Below are positions 7,907-16,355 of a stretch of 45,412 nucleotides of DNA, one piece after another. The position numbers were made by a program, and so were the translations under genes. The stretch comes from Candidatus Neomarinimicrobiota bacterium (lineage in GTDB: Bacteria > Fidelibacterota > Marinisomatia > Marinisomatales > S15-B10). Location of the stretch: NCBI GenBank assembly GCA_030743815.1, contig JASLRT010000032.1, positions 1 to 45,412 on the forward strand, given 5' to 3'. Each line of letters begins with the position of its first letter. Within the stretch, counting starts at the first letter, position 1. The notes beneath the pieces were generated by a model. That model saw nothing but the letters and a program-made list of their open reading frames with translations, had not been told where the DNA came from and ran no database searches.

Positions 7907-9169
7907 CTATTTCAGAACAGTGAAACCTGTGTAAGGCTGAAGCGCCTCTGGGATCATGACGGTCCCCTCTTCCGTCTGGCAACTTTCCAATAGAGCCACC
8001 ATCAACCGGGGGGTAGCAACCCCCGATCCGTTGAGAGTATGGACAAACTCCAACTTCCCTTCTCTGTTTCGATAGCGGATGCTGGCCCGACGCGCCTGAA
8101 AAGATTCAAAATTGCTGCAGCTGGAGACTTCCAGCCACCGCTCTTCGCCCGGCGCCCACACTTCCAGATCGTAACATTTTGTTGCGGCGAAGCTGAGATC
8201 ACCTGAACTCAGAGATACGACGCGGTAATGAATTCCCAGCGCCTGCAGTATCGATTCCGCGTCTTCAGTCAGAGATTCCAGCTCGTCGTAGGAATTGCCA
8301 CCTTCCACCAATTTAACTAACTCCACCTTGTTAAACTGATGCACCCTCAGCAGACCCCGTGTTTCCTTGCCGTATGAGCCGGCTTCGCGCCGAAAACAGG
8401 CAGAATAAGCAACATACCGGATTGGCAGCTGGTCACAGGAAAGAATTTCGTCCCGGTGAATATTGGTGATGGGAACTTCAGCGGTGGGAATGAGGAAGAG
8501 ATCGTCCTCAGTTGACAGATACATATCTTCCTCAAGCTTCGGCAACTGACCCGTAGCTTCGGTGGCGGCGCGGGAGGCAAGAAACGGCGGAAAGACTTCG
8601 CTGTAGCCGCGGCTGGCGTGGTGTTCCATCATGAAGTTTACCAGTGCACGCTCCAATTTAGCCCCCTTGCCCATAAACAGTGGAAAACCTGAACCTGATA
8701 TTTTCGATGAGCGCTCGAAGTCGAGAATCCCCAGGGAGCGCCCCAATTCAAGATGATCAGCCGGCTCGAAGTCCATATCAGGTGGTTCACCCCACATCCT
8801 CACTTCAATATTAGCAGATTCATCTGCGCCGACGGGGACTGACGGGTGAGGAAAGTTGGGAACCCAGCGCAGCAGTTCATTCAATTCTTCTCTCAAATCC
8901 TTGAGAGCTGCATCTTGCGTCTTGATGGTTGCCGAAAGGTTCTTCATCTCTCCTACAATATCGTCCGGATCGCCGCCCGCCTGCTTGAGTCTACTGATCT
9001 CATCGCTGGCCCGGTTACGTTCCGCCTTAAGAGACTCAACTTCCTGTATTATTCCCCGGATCTCAGCGTCCAATTCCAGAATTCGCTCAACATTGACAGA
9101 TTCTCCTTTTTGAGAGACGGCGGTCCTCAGTGCATCGGGATCGCGGCGAATTCTCTTCAGTGAAATCAT
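7907..9169 (-). CDS. serS: Seryl-tRNA synthetase
   Basis: This class II synthetase charges tRNA-Ser (and tRNA-Sec where present). The 420-residue product has the N-terminal antiparallel coiled coil that grips the long variable arm of tRNA-Ser (about 25-100), then the catalytic core: PTAEVPITN, motif 2 with the FRREAGSYGKETRGLLRVHQF block, and motif 3 in NGSGVATPRLMVALLE. Length and motif order are those of standard bacterial SerRS. It begins 121 bp after the wzi stop. That gap holds only a weak -10-like TATCTT and no convincing terminator. Confidence 0.97.
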   Translation of the reverse strand: MISLKRIRRDPDALRTAVSQKGESVNVERILELDAEIRGIIQEVESLKAERNRASDEISRLKQAGGDPDDIVGEMKNLSATIKTQDAALKDLREELNELLRWVPNFPHPSVPVGADESANIEVRMWGEPPDMDFEPADHLELGRSLGILDFERSSKISGSGFPLFMGKGAKLERALVNFMMEHHASRGYSEVFPPFLASRAATEATGQLPKLEEDMYLSTEDDLFLIPTAEVPITNIHRDEILSCDQLPIRYVAYSACFRREAGSYGKETRGLLRVHQFNKVELVKLVEGGNSYDELESLTEDAESILQALGIHYRVVSLSSGDLSFAATKCYDLEVWAPGEERWLEVSSCSNFESFQARRASIRYRNREGKLEFVHTLNGSGVATPRLMVALLESCQTEEGTVMIPEALQPYTGFTVLK

Positions 9170-9290
9170 GGACAGTTATTATGCTTTTATGCTTAAGATA
9201 GTAGACCTTAAAGTTAAGTTCCAGCGTGCGAAATTTCTATCCCATTTGCTGTGACGTGGCGGAACAGTCTCTCCACCCTGAAACGGGATA

Positions 9291-10877
9291 TCAGAAGCCG
9301 AGAGATACTTCCACGATTCCATCCAGCTTTGACCTGTTCTGTCGCTGCAGGGAAGATAGAGAAAGATGCTGATCCCAAATCTGATAGGAGAAGTCAAATC
9401 TGATGCGTATTGGACGGGAAGAGAGAAGATCACCCCGGAGACCCAGGACTGTTTTTCTTTCTGCAGCACCGCTGTACGTCCGGTAGAGAAAGTCGATTCT
9501 CTCTCTGTTATACTGGCGCTCAACTGTCTCTTCCGTCACTTCCCCCCGGCGTGAAATGACACTATAAAGCTGAAACCACAACTTGTCCGACGGCGCCGCC
9601 TCCACCCCCAGAAAGAACGAATCCGAGTTGGGACCTGACCAGAAGCCCAGCGGATAGCCGTGATGTTCGAACGTGTTGATCTTACTCCGGTGGACATAGA
9701 CGTACGGCGACAGGTGGGTGTATTCCGCCCGCAGTAGAGGGACCGACGACGGAAACAGCGGCAGTAGGACGGTGACCCCTACCTGATAGGCCAACCAGTT
9801 GTGGCTCTTCTCTTGATTGAAAGTATTCATGAAATCCCACTCATCCAGAAAAAGAGAACCGTACAGGCGCCCCCTGTTCTTGCCGATGGCCTCAAAATCG
9901 AGAAACATCTGCAGGTTGTCCGAGTCACTCAAATCGTGCTGAGCAGACCAGTAGAAAAGGAAGGGGAGCATATAACTCATCTCGACACTCCTACCACCAT
10001 AAATTACTGACTCACCAAAGCCGAGGCGGATATTTTGACGCAAGAAAAAATCGAGTCGATGCGCCACACTGTATTTCCTGATCATGGGGAGCCCCCCTTT
10101 GACAGGATGCAGTTCGAAATATGTGGAGTCCCTGAAGGTGGAATTGAGGGAGCCGTGCATAAAGGAGAACAGCCACCTGTCGCCAAACCGATGCCTCAGG
10201 CTGAGCAGCGGAAAGCTGGGCGCCTTGTCCGATAGCCAGAGCTGTCCGGAATATCCCGTTCCCCAGATGGGATTACTTTTGGCAAAGGTAATTTCGCCAC
10301 CGGGATGGATTAGATGGACGCCGGCATCGCCTATATCGTATTCCACCCAATTGGAATCACTGTTATGGAAGCTTTCTCTTCCCGCCTCTTTTTGGCGGCT
10401 GAAATCGTACTCAAATGGCGAGAGAGATTCAGCACCTACCACCGAATGTTTTTCGAAACGCATCCAGGTGACTAATCCGAGCCGGGTAAGAAACGGAAGC
10501 CGGTAGTGAGCCGCAGTAGTAACGATGGGTGCAGCATCCACGGTAGCCCCCTCTGTTCTCAGATCACCGCCATTCAGTGCGGCGCGTACTCTGATCTCAG
10601 GATACCATTTCAGCCGTTCCTGCCGCAACAACTTGTCGCCGGCAACTGACGTTATCAGTCCAGGACTACCGTCAGATAGTGACTGCCGCCACTCGTGATC
10701 GAATCGGCTGGAGAGGTATCGATCCGCAACGCCTGCGACAATCGCGTTCCTCTCGACTGAATAGAGATTGACGGCATTCGAGCGAATCATCACCTGTCCC
10801 GCCAATTGAAGCGAGGAGAACCACGTCATCAAGAGAATAAGTTTACTGAACTGTTTTTGCTTGAGAATTGACAGCAT
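9291..10877 (-). CDS. Capsule assembly Wzi family outer-membrane protein
   Basis: The product resembles the Wzi family, outer-membrane 18-stranded barrels that anchor capsular polysaccharide to the cell surface. From the ATG at 10877 it is 528 residues with a signal peptide (about 1-28, ending LQLAGQ), alternating amphipathic strands throughout, and a C-terminal phenylalanine as in Omp85-assembled barrels. Recognisable family parts are the GEITFAKSNPIWGTGYSGQLWLS segment and RHRFGDRWLFSFMHGSLNS. A longer frame begins at a TTG at 10898 without a ribosome-binding site. It is the last gene of the polysaccharide block. Confidence 0.85.
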   Translation of the reverse strand: MLSILKQKQFSKLILLMTWFSSLQLAGQVMIRSNAVNLYSVERNAIVAGVADRYLSSRFDHEWRQSLSDGSPGLITSVAGDKLLRQERLKWYPEIRVRAALNGGDLRTEGATVDAAPIVTTAAHYRLPFLTRLGLVTWMRFEKHSVVGAESLSPFEYDFSRQKEAGRESFHNSDSNWVEYDIGDAGVHLIHPGGEITFAKSNPIWGTGYSGQLWLSDKAPSFPLLSLRHRFGDRWLFSFMHGSLNSTFRDSTYFELHPVKGGLPMIRKYSVAHRLDFFLRQNIRLGFGESVIYGGRSVEMSYMLPFLFYWSAQHDLSDSDNLQMFLDFEAIGKNRGRLYGSLFLDEWDFMNTFNQEKSHNWLAYQVGVTVLLPLFPSSVPLLRAEYTHLSPYVYVHRSKINTFEHHGYPLGFWSGPNSDSFFLGVEAAPSDKLWFQLYSVISRRGEVTEETVERQYNRERIDFLYRTYSGAAERKTVLGLRGDLLSSRPIRIRFDFSYQIWDQHLSLSSLQRQNRSKLDGIVEVSLGF

Positions 10878-10987
10878 CTGTCGGCACTGGCTCCACAAAT
10901 GGGGCTGGATGTGGAAAAAGCTATTGCGGGTTACTGTTTTTTCAAAAAGGAAATTGAGGCTGACTTGCGGCTTCAGAATGGAAGAAT

Positions 10988-12388
10988 CTAACGCCCCCGC
11001 CCCAGGAACATTACCCCTACAGTCCGGATCATGACAAGAAAATCGAGAGTTAGACTGTAGTTCTCAATATAGGCGAAATCGTACTTCAGTTTCTGACGTA
11101 CATCATCCAGCGATGAATCGTAAGAGTGTTTAATCTGCGCCCACCCCGTGATGCCGGGTCGCATCTTATGCCGCCGGTAATAGAAAGGAAATTCATCCAT
11201 CAGTTTCTGTACAAAATAGGGGCGTTCCGGCCGCGGGCCTACAACACTCATATCACCCTTCAGGGCGTTAATGAATTGAGGAATTTCATCCAGCCGGAAA
11301 CGTCTCAAGAATCTTCCCATACGGGTAACTCTGGGATCATCGTGCCTGGCCCAGACCGGACCTGTCATCGATTCAGCATCTTTCACCATAGAACGAAACT
11401 TGTACGCGATGAAGTGTCGACCTTCGAATCCCACCCTCTCCTGGCGGTAGAAGATCGGTCCGCGTGAATCGATCTTAATAGCGAGGGCAAAAACAACCCA
11501 GACCGGGGACAGCGGTACAAGTACGAGGAGCGCTATAACAATATCTATCACTCTTTTCAATATCTTTCCCGGAAACGAAATAACCTCCGGGTGAATTTGC
11601 ACAAGCGACACACCTTGAATCTGCTCCGTCTTTGCCAGGCCGCTCACTACCTCGTACATGTCAGGTATGATCTTAAGCGATACGGGGGCACCGTTGGCTA
11701 TAGTGATAATATCCAGCAGCTTATCGTGGTTCGGCTTTTCCAGCGCTATGACCACTTCGCTCACATGATACCGCTGAATGGCCTCTTCAAGAGACTTGAT
11801 CGACCCCAGTACAGGTCCCTCATCCACTGCTGTTTTATCTCCATTCTCATCGGGCGTCATAAACCCCACAAGGTTGTAGCCGTGAAAGCCGTTCTCAAGT
11901 TGCAGGGCCACTCTTCTGGCTCGCTCATTAATCCCCACCACGAGAGTGTTTTTCCTGCCGTAACCTTTGCGCATCAGGATCTTCTGGATCTGCCGCACCA
12001 CAAGTCTCCCCAACGTCAAACAGACAATAAAGAAAAACCAGTATTGCAATATTGCGCTACTGGGGATTCCTTCAGTCACGGGAAATAATTCGTTGCCGAT
12101 AACAGAGACTACGGCAATAAACAAAGTAATTTTAAAAAGAGTCTGAATCTCCTCGAAGCGCGACAGCGTAGGATCGACGCGATAGCGCCCATTGAGGTAG
12201 AAAAGGGATACCCAAACCGTCTGCAACAGTAGGAACAGTAGCCAAACGGTGGTGGCATTAAAGTCAGCCGCAAAGTGCAGATAAATCGTTTGCGAAAACG
12301 CCAGCCAGCCGGCAACGCCATCCACAAACAGCAGCGTGACAACCACCAGCCAGTATTTATAGTTCCGCTTGAAATCGAGATTCAACAT
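10988..12388 (-). CDS. Polyprenyl-phosphate sugar-1-phosphate transferase (WbaP/WcaJ type)
   Basis: This enzyme starts polysaccharide repeat-unit synthesis by moving a sugar-1-phosphate from a UDP-sugar onto undecaprenyl phosphate. The 466-residue protein has four to five N-terminal membrane helices (about 12-125), a cytosolic CoA-binding_3-like Rossmann part (about 140-270, TLVVGINERARRVALQLE), and a C-terminal phosphoglycosyltransferase domain (about 272-463) with KRVIDIVIALL, KFRSM, the catalytic Asp-Glu in FRLDEIPQ, MSVVGPRPERP and PGITGWAQI. The sugar (glucose, galactose or other) cannot be read from sequence. A structured leader and terminator lie upstream. Confidence 0.93.
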   Translation of the reverse strand: MLNLDFKRNYKYWLVVVTLLFVDGVAGWLAFSQTIYLHFAADFNATTVWLLFLLLQTVWVSLFYLNGRYRVDPTLSRFEEIQTLFKITLFIAVVSVIGNELFPVTEGIPSSAILQYWFFFIVCLTLGRLVVRQIQKILMRKGYGRKNTLVVGINERARRVALQLENGFHGYNLVGFMTPDENGDKTAVDEGPVLGSIKSLEEAIQRYHVSEVVIALEKPNHDKLLDIITIANGAPVSLKIIPDMYEVVSGLAKTEQIQGVSLVQIHPEVISFPGKILKRVIDIVIALLVLVPLSPVWVVFALAIKIDSRGPIFYRQERVGFEGRHFIAYKFRSMVKDAESMTGPVWARHDDPRVTRMGRFLRRFRLDEIPQFINALKGDMSVVGPRPERPYFVQKLMDEFPFYYRRHKMRPGITGWAQIKHSYDSSLDDVRQKLKYDFAYIENYSLTLDFLVMIRTVGVMFLGRGR

Positions 12389-12413
12389 GGCTCTATAGAC
12401 AAAAATACGGGTA

Positions 12414-12449
12414 AATAATAAAAAACCGAATGCGCTGGATCACATTCGG
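12414..12449 (-). terminator. Intrinsic terminator hairpin in the leader of the wbaP-type gene
   Basis: On the minus strand the arms CCGAATG (12443-12449) and CATTCGG (12426-12432) form a 7-bp stem with a 10-nt loop, followed at once by TTTTTTATTATT (12414-12425). This is a textbook Rho-independent terminator shape. It lies only 25 bp before the ATG at 12388 and downstream of a strong promoter-like sequence. It can therefore end transcripts from wecB, attenuate transcripts of the next gene, or both. Confidence 0.72.
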
Positions 12450-12557
12450 CATCTCAAGGAGCGTCTTGTTCATCGGCTAAAGGTCTGTTTTCGACTATCT
12501 AATGTCTGCTTTTAACTGAAAACCCTTTAGCAAATGTCTATAAGCACTCCTCCTTTT
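12426..12557 (-). promoter_or_regulatory. Structured 5' leader RNA, possible riboswitch or attenuator
   Basis: Transcription from the promoter at 12563-12591 would start near 12556. The RNA can form an outer helix P1 between GGAGTGCTT (12542-12550) and AAGACGCTCC (12458-12467, one bulged A, one GU pair). Inside it sits a long hairpin P2: GCTAAAGGGTTTTC (12518-12531) with GAAAAC plus AGA plus CCTTTAGC (12476-12492). P2 has 8 and 6 bp separated by a 3-nt bulge and a 25-nt loop. The terminator hairpin follows directly. P1 also covers most of an AGGAGG sequence. I recognise no known riboswitch class. Confidence 0.5.
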
Positions 12558-12562
12558 TGCTC

Positions 12563-12591
12563 AATTTAGTTGATATATGAACCGTTGTCAA
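12563..12591 (-). promoter_or_regulatory. Putative sigma70-type promoter upstream of the wbaP-type gene
   Basis: On the minus strand a perfect TTGACA (12586-12591) is followed after 17 bp by TAAATT (12563-12568). It lies in the 248-bp gap between wecB and the wbaP-type gene, whose only obvious purpose would otherwise be a terminator. Expected start of transcription is near 12556, giving a leader of about 170 nt. Confidence 0.62.
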
Positions 12592-12636
12592 GAGTTTTTG
12601 CTTTCCTTTGCGACAGTTATTTCAGCCGCTGAATAG

Positions 12637-13710
12637 TCACTGGTGTTCTTTCAGTATGGCCGCAATCCGTTTTGCCGCCTCACCGTCCCACAGAGGCGGG
12701 ATCTTGCCTGTCTTGCCATCGCCTGAGAGTATCTTCCCTGCCTCCTCCTTAAGCAGACTCATATCACTGCCTACAAGGGTATTGGTCCCCACGGTCACCG
12801 TCACCGGCCGCTCACTGTTCTCCCTGACTGTCAGACAGGGGATACCGAGATATGTGGTCTCTTCCTGTATTCCACCCGAATCTGTGATGACACCAGCGGC
12901 ATTTTTCTCCAGGGCGATAAAGTCAATGTAACCGAGGGGGTCAAGGAGTTGAAAGTTTTTCCCTTGCGATAGTTTCGAACCAGCATCAGAAATCCTGTCA
13001 GCGGTTCTTGGATGGACAGGAAAAAGGACCGTTACTTCCTCACTTATCTCGGCGAGCGTTGCAATGATCTTCTTTAATTTGCCTTCGCTATCTACGTTTG
13101 ACGGCCTGTGCAGTGTCACCAGCAGATAGGGAGCTGACGGAATCTCGACTTTCGCTTTGGCGATGGCCCCTTCAAGAGAAATGAGTGTATCTATCATGAC
13201 ATTGCCCACACAGTGGATCTTCTCAGGCTCAATACCCTCTCGCAACAGGTTCTGGTCACCATCTTCTGATGGTGTGAACAGCAAATCCGCAATCTGATCC
13301 GTAAGGACGCGATTTATCTCCTCGGGCATACTGCGGTCGAAGGATCTGAGCCCAGCCTCTACGTGAGCGACGGAAATCGTCTGCTTAGCACAGACAAGGG
13401 CAGCCGCCAGCGTAGAGTTGACATCACCGTAAACCAAAACCGTGTCCGGCTTAAGCTCCATGATAACCTCTTCAAAGGCGAGCATGACGGCCGCAGTCTG
13501 AACACCGTGCGTCCCCGAACCGACACCGAGGTAGTAATCCGGCTCAGGGAGTGCCAAATCGGTGAAAAACAGTTCCGACATATTGACATCATAATGTTGA
13601 CCGGTATGGATAAGAATCTGACGGCAGCCGATCTCCCGGTCGATAGCTCGCCAGACAGGGGCAACTTTCATGAAGTTAGGCCGGGCGCCGACGACGTGGA
13701 CAATTTTCAT
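12637..13710 (-). CDS. wecB: UDP-N-acetylglucosamine 2-epimerase (non-hydrolysing)
   Basis: WecB interconverts UDP-GlcNAc and UDP-ManNAc in the cytosol, providing a precursor for ManNAc-type sugars in surface polymers. The 357-residue product begins with VGARPNFMKVAPVWRAI, has ILIHTGQHYDVNMSELFF, VLVYGDVNSTLAAAL, HVEAGLRSFDRSMPEEINR, the LVTLHRPSNVD segment, and DSGGIQEETTYLGIPCLTVRENSERP. All are family landmarks. No wecC (UDP-ManNAc dehydrogenase) is next to it. The ATG at 13710 overlaps the preceding glycosyltransferase stop by 4 bp (ATGA). Confidence 0.95.
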   Translation of the reverse strand: MKIVHVVGARPNFMKVAPVWRAIDREIGCRQILIHTGQHYDVNMSELFFTDLALPEPDYYLGVGSGTHGVQTAAVMLAFEEVIMELKPDTVLVYGDVNSTLAAALVCAKQTISVAHVEAGLRSFDRSMPEEINRVLTDQIADLLFTPSEDGDQNLLREGIEPEKIHCVGNVMIDTLISLEGAIAKAKVEIPSAPYLLVTLHRPSNVDSEGKLKKIIATLAEISEEVTVLFPVHPRTADRISDAGSKLSQGKNFQLLDPLGYIDFIALEKNAAGVITDSGGIQEETTYLGIPCLTVRENSERPVTVTVGTNTLVGSDMSLLKEEAGKILSGDGKTGKIPPLWDGEAAKRIAAILKEHQ

Positions 13711-14954
13711 CTGGATTGCCTACCCGAAACCGACAGCAATACAGTCTCCATTTCCCTGGCCAGGTTTCTCCTGTCGAAATGTTTGCACACATAGCTGTAA
13801 CCGTTGTCACCGTACTGTTCAAGGACTTTGCCATCATGCCACAAATCAGTGACTGTTTGTGCCAGTCTCTCCGAGTCCCCGGCAGGAACAACCACGCCAC
13901 CACTTGCCTCTTTGACGAGTTCAGCCGGTTCACCACCGGCTATCAGCGCCACCGGCTTTCTGCAGCTCCACGCCTCCATCAGCTTGGAGGGAACGGCATC
14001 AATGAGTTTACCGCTCACAAGGGGGACCAAAACCAGGTCGGAAGCAGCAAGAATGGCCGGCACCGTTTCCCGCGGCTGACTGGAAACAAAGGTTACGTTC
14101 TCCAGAGCCAATTCAGCGGCTCTCTTAATTAATGCGTTGCGCTCCACACCGTCGCCAACGATAAGGAAATGAATGTTACCGTTATGACGGAGTCTATCAG
14201 CCGCCGCCACTATGACACCTACCCCCTGGGCGATGCCGATGAGTCCCGTGTATGCCGCCACGAAGCACCCCTCCAGATTGAACTTTCTTCTCCAATCTGT
14301 CGCTCTCCGCGTATTAATCATGTCAAGATCGACGCCGTTGGAAACTAGAGTAATCTTCTCGCGATCTACCCCTTCAAGAGCAACCTTTTGACACTTGCTC
14401 CGTGTCACCGGCGTCAGATGGCTTGCCTTCCGGTAGAGCAGGTGTGCCACTTTACGGGCGATTCTGACGAAGAGATCGGTTGATCTAAATGCACCTGAAT
14501 CAACTGCAACATCGGGCCAGAGATCACGGATATCAAAGACAAAAGGGATCCGCCTGATGCGTGAGAGGATGAGTCCGGAAACTCCGGTGAATAAGGGTGG
14601 TGATGAAGCCAGAATAACGTCATAACGACGTTGAAGAGTGATACCAGTCAAGATCGATGAAACAGCAAACGAAAGATAGTTGGACAGGCGACCGAAACTG
14701 TTCCGGTGTGAAGAGGCGTGCACCCAGGTTCTGATAACTGTCACCGCCTCCATCTCCTCCCTCAGTCTAACTTTTCTTCTATAGGCACTGGCCATGACGC
14801 CGGCCGGATAGTTGGGAAAGCCGGTGATGACGGTCACGTGGTGCCCGTAGTTTACCAGCCATCGACTAAGACCGTGAATCCTCGCCGCGGCACCACCCAT
14901 TTCAGGAGGATAATAGTGGGTCAGAACCAGAATTGTGAGCTTTTCCTGATGCAC
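13707..14954 (-). CDS. Glycosyltransferase family 4 (WbuB-like)
   Basis: This 415-residue GT-B enzyme probably adds one sugar of the polysaccharide repeat unit on the cytosolic face of the inner membrane. The N-terminal half holds LTHYYPPEMGGAAARIHGLSRWL and VTVITGFPNYPAG, typical of WbuB-like L-fucosamine/related transferases. The C-terminal half holds the GT4 donor region: VAAYTGLIGIAQGVG, FLIVGDGVERNAL, VPLVSGKLIDAVPSKLMEAWSCRKPVAL, with SKLMEAW standing for the E-x7-E motif. The start is a GTG at 14954. It overlaps wecB by 4 bp. Donor and acceptor cannot be predicted. Confidence 0.88.
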   Translation of the reverse strand: MHQEKLTILVLTHYYPPEMGGAAARIHGLSRWLVNYGHHVTVITGFPNYPAGVMASAYRRKVRLREEMEAVTVIRTWVHASSHRNSFGRLSNYLSFAVSSILTGITLQRRYDVILASSPPLFTGVSGLILSRIRRIPFVFDIRDLWPDVAVDSGAFRSTDLFVRIARKVAHLLYRKASHLTPVTRSKCQKVALEGVDREKITLVSNGVDLDMINTRRATDWRRKFNLEGCFVAAYTGLIGIAQGVGVIVAAADRLRHNGNIHFLIVGDGVERNALIKRAAELALENVTFVSSQPRETVPAILAASDLVLVPLVSGKLIDAVPSKLMEAWSCRKPVALIAGGEPAELVKEASGGVVVPAGDSERLAQTVTDLWHDGKVLEQYGDNGYSYVCKHFDRRNLAREMETVLLSVSGRQSR

Positions 14955-15073
14955 GTCGTCATCCGAATGTGTGGCGTGAAATTTTTCACTTTACGAGTCT
15001 CACCGGGTTGCAACCATCTTTGCGGCAGAATTGAGACAGAACTTATCCCTGAGCGGAAATTCCCGCCAGAGAA

Positions 15074-15104
15074 ATTATGCCATTGATTACAGTTAACATG
15101 TTAA
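15074..15104 (-). promoter_or_regulatory. Weak promoter candidate with overlapping palindrome upstream of the WbuB-like gene
   Basis: The 168-bp gap 14955-15122 holds, on the minus strand, TTAACA (15099-15104) and CATAAT (15074-15079) with a long 19-bp spacer. A perfect 12-bp palindrome TTAACATGTTAA (15093-15104) covers the -35. A second inverted repeat, GTGAAATTTTTCAC, lies at 14976-14989. The palindromes could be operators; the promoter itself is weak. No gene is seen in the gap. Confidence 0.28.
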
Positions 15105-15122
15105 TGAAGGGGGCGTTTTCGC

Positions 15123-16355
15123 CTAGAGTATCAGCGTGCACATGGCCCGCACACCCGTATGCGCCGAATCAAATGAGATGGCCGTCCCCTCTCTGTTCCA
15201 GCGCGGATGAAGGTCACAGCGGACATCATGACGGTATGCGAAGGGTGACCGCAGCCGGACCAGGTCAGACCGTTTCGCCTCAGTTATGTCATATAGAATC
15301 AACCGTTGTGACCGCGTCCGATCAGGATAGGTATCAGTTACAAAGCTTGCGCCGTCGGGAGAGAACTGCGGATGACCATCGGAACGGAACTGGTCTTGTC
15401 CAACAATTGTGTATTCATCACTCTGATCACGAAACAGATAGTAGTGGCTACCGTCCCGCTCGGTGAATGCATACGCCATGATCTTCTGGTCATCTTTCCA
15501 GGCGACGTGTGTAACGGTACCGTCAGTGGGAAATACAAAAAGGTCATGGCCGTCACAATCCGAAGTGAACATCCTTGTGTAGGTGACTCCCAGCGGCGTC
15601 AACCACCTGTGGTAGAAGGCAAATCGTTTCCCTGAGGGAGAAAAGAGACAGTGAGAAAAGTAGTGATAGGCACCCTCCATACTGGGAAGCGGATCCGTGG
15701 CGGCCAATTCGCCCAGCGTGAACAGTCTTACAGCTTCGCCTGTCTGAGTGTCCATCAGAAAGAGTCCATCCTCATCCGGCGCAAGGTGATTAGCGTGAAG
15801 ATCTTCGCCGTTGGCATAACAGTACGCAGGAGCACTCTGCTGAAGCCTGACAAAACTAAAACTGAGGGCTCGCGTTCCGTCAGGAGTGAGAGCCGCCACC
15901 GGACGGGAAAGTACGCGCACCGGCGCACCCTGCATATCCACAATGCGGGCTGTATGAAAACCGTCTTGCAGATTATTGAAGAGGATGGTATCAGAATTGC
16001 CGAACCACTGCAGCATCGACCCCTGCTGCCAGTTCCACGTTCGCGTCCGGCCAACCTTCTGGAAATCCGTCTGATCGCTGCCTGAAAAATAGCCTACCTC
16101 CACGCTGTCATCGGGCCCCGGCATCCTGAGCGGATCTTCAAATCTATGCGCCAGCAGTGCGCTGTCGTCATGCGACCATGGACACTTATCGTGGAAGCCG
16201 TAATAGAATCCTTCACGAACCACTATTTCATAATCCGTCTCAAGAGATTGTACCGGGAAAAGAGCAAACAGTCGCTGGTAACTATCAACGAGAACTCTTT
16301 TCAGGCGCGGGTGATATTTTACCCGATTGTATATGAAACGCTCAAGACTGTTCAT
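15123..16355 (-). CDS. Beta-propeller protein of the TolB/oligogalacturonate-lyase type, function unknown
   Basis: I do not recognise a specific family. The 410 residues carry repeated beta-blade motifs: PWSHDDSALLAH, PVAALTPDGTRALSFSF, LFSPSGKRFAFYHRW, THVAWKDDQKIMAYAF, HPQFSPDGASFVTDTY and HPRWNREGTAISFDSAHTG. This is a WD40-like (PD40/TolB) propeller of six or seven blades. The HPQFSPDG and DLHPRWNREG segments resemble cytosolic oligogalacturonate-lyase-type propellers, so a polysaccharide-active enzyme is possible. There is no signal peptide, unlike true TolB. It overlaps the second propeller gene by 14 bp and sits among glycosyltransferases, suggesting a role specific to this polymer. 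Confidence 0.62.
   Translation of the reverse strand: MNSLERFIYNRVKYHPRLKRVLVDSYQRLFALFPVQSLETDYEIVVREGFYYGFHDKCPWSHDDSALLAHRFEDPLRMPGPDDSVEVGYFSGSDQTDFQKVGRTRTWNWQQGSMLQWFGNSDTILFNNLQDGFHTARIVDMQGAPVRVLSRPVAALTPDGTRALSFSFVRLQQSAPAYCYANGEDLHANHLAPDEDGLFLMDTQTGEAVRLFTLGELAATDPLPSMEGAYHYFSHCLFSPSGKRFAFYHRWLTPLGVTYTRMFTSDCDGHDLFVFPTDGTVTHVAWKDDQKIMAYAFTERDGSHYYLFRDQSDEYTIVGQDQFRSDGHPQFSPDGASFVTDTYPDRTRSQRLILYDITEAKRSDLVRLRSPFAYRHDVRCDLHPRWNREGTAISFDSAHTGVRAMCTLIL

Noticed and set aside
9179-9523. 114-codon minus-strand frame overlapping the end of the wzi gene
   Set aside because: It is a shifted reading of the Wzi barrel; the Wzi frame continues through with a proper C-terminal Phe, so I see no frameshift.
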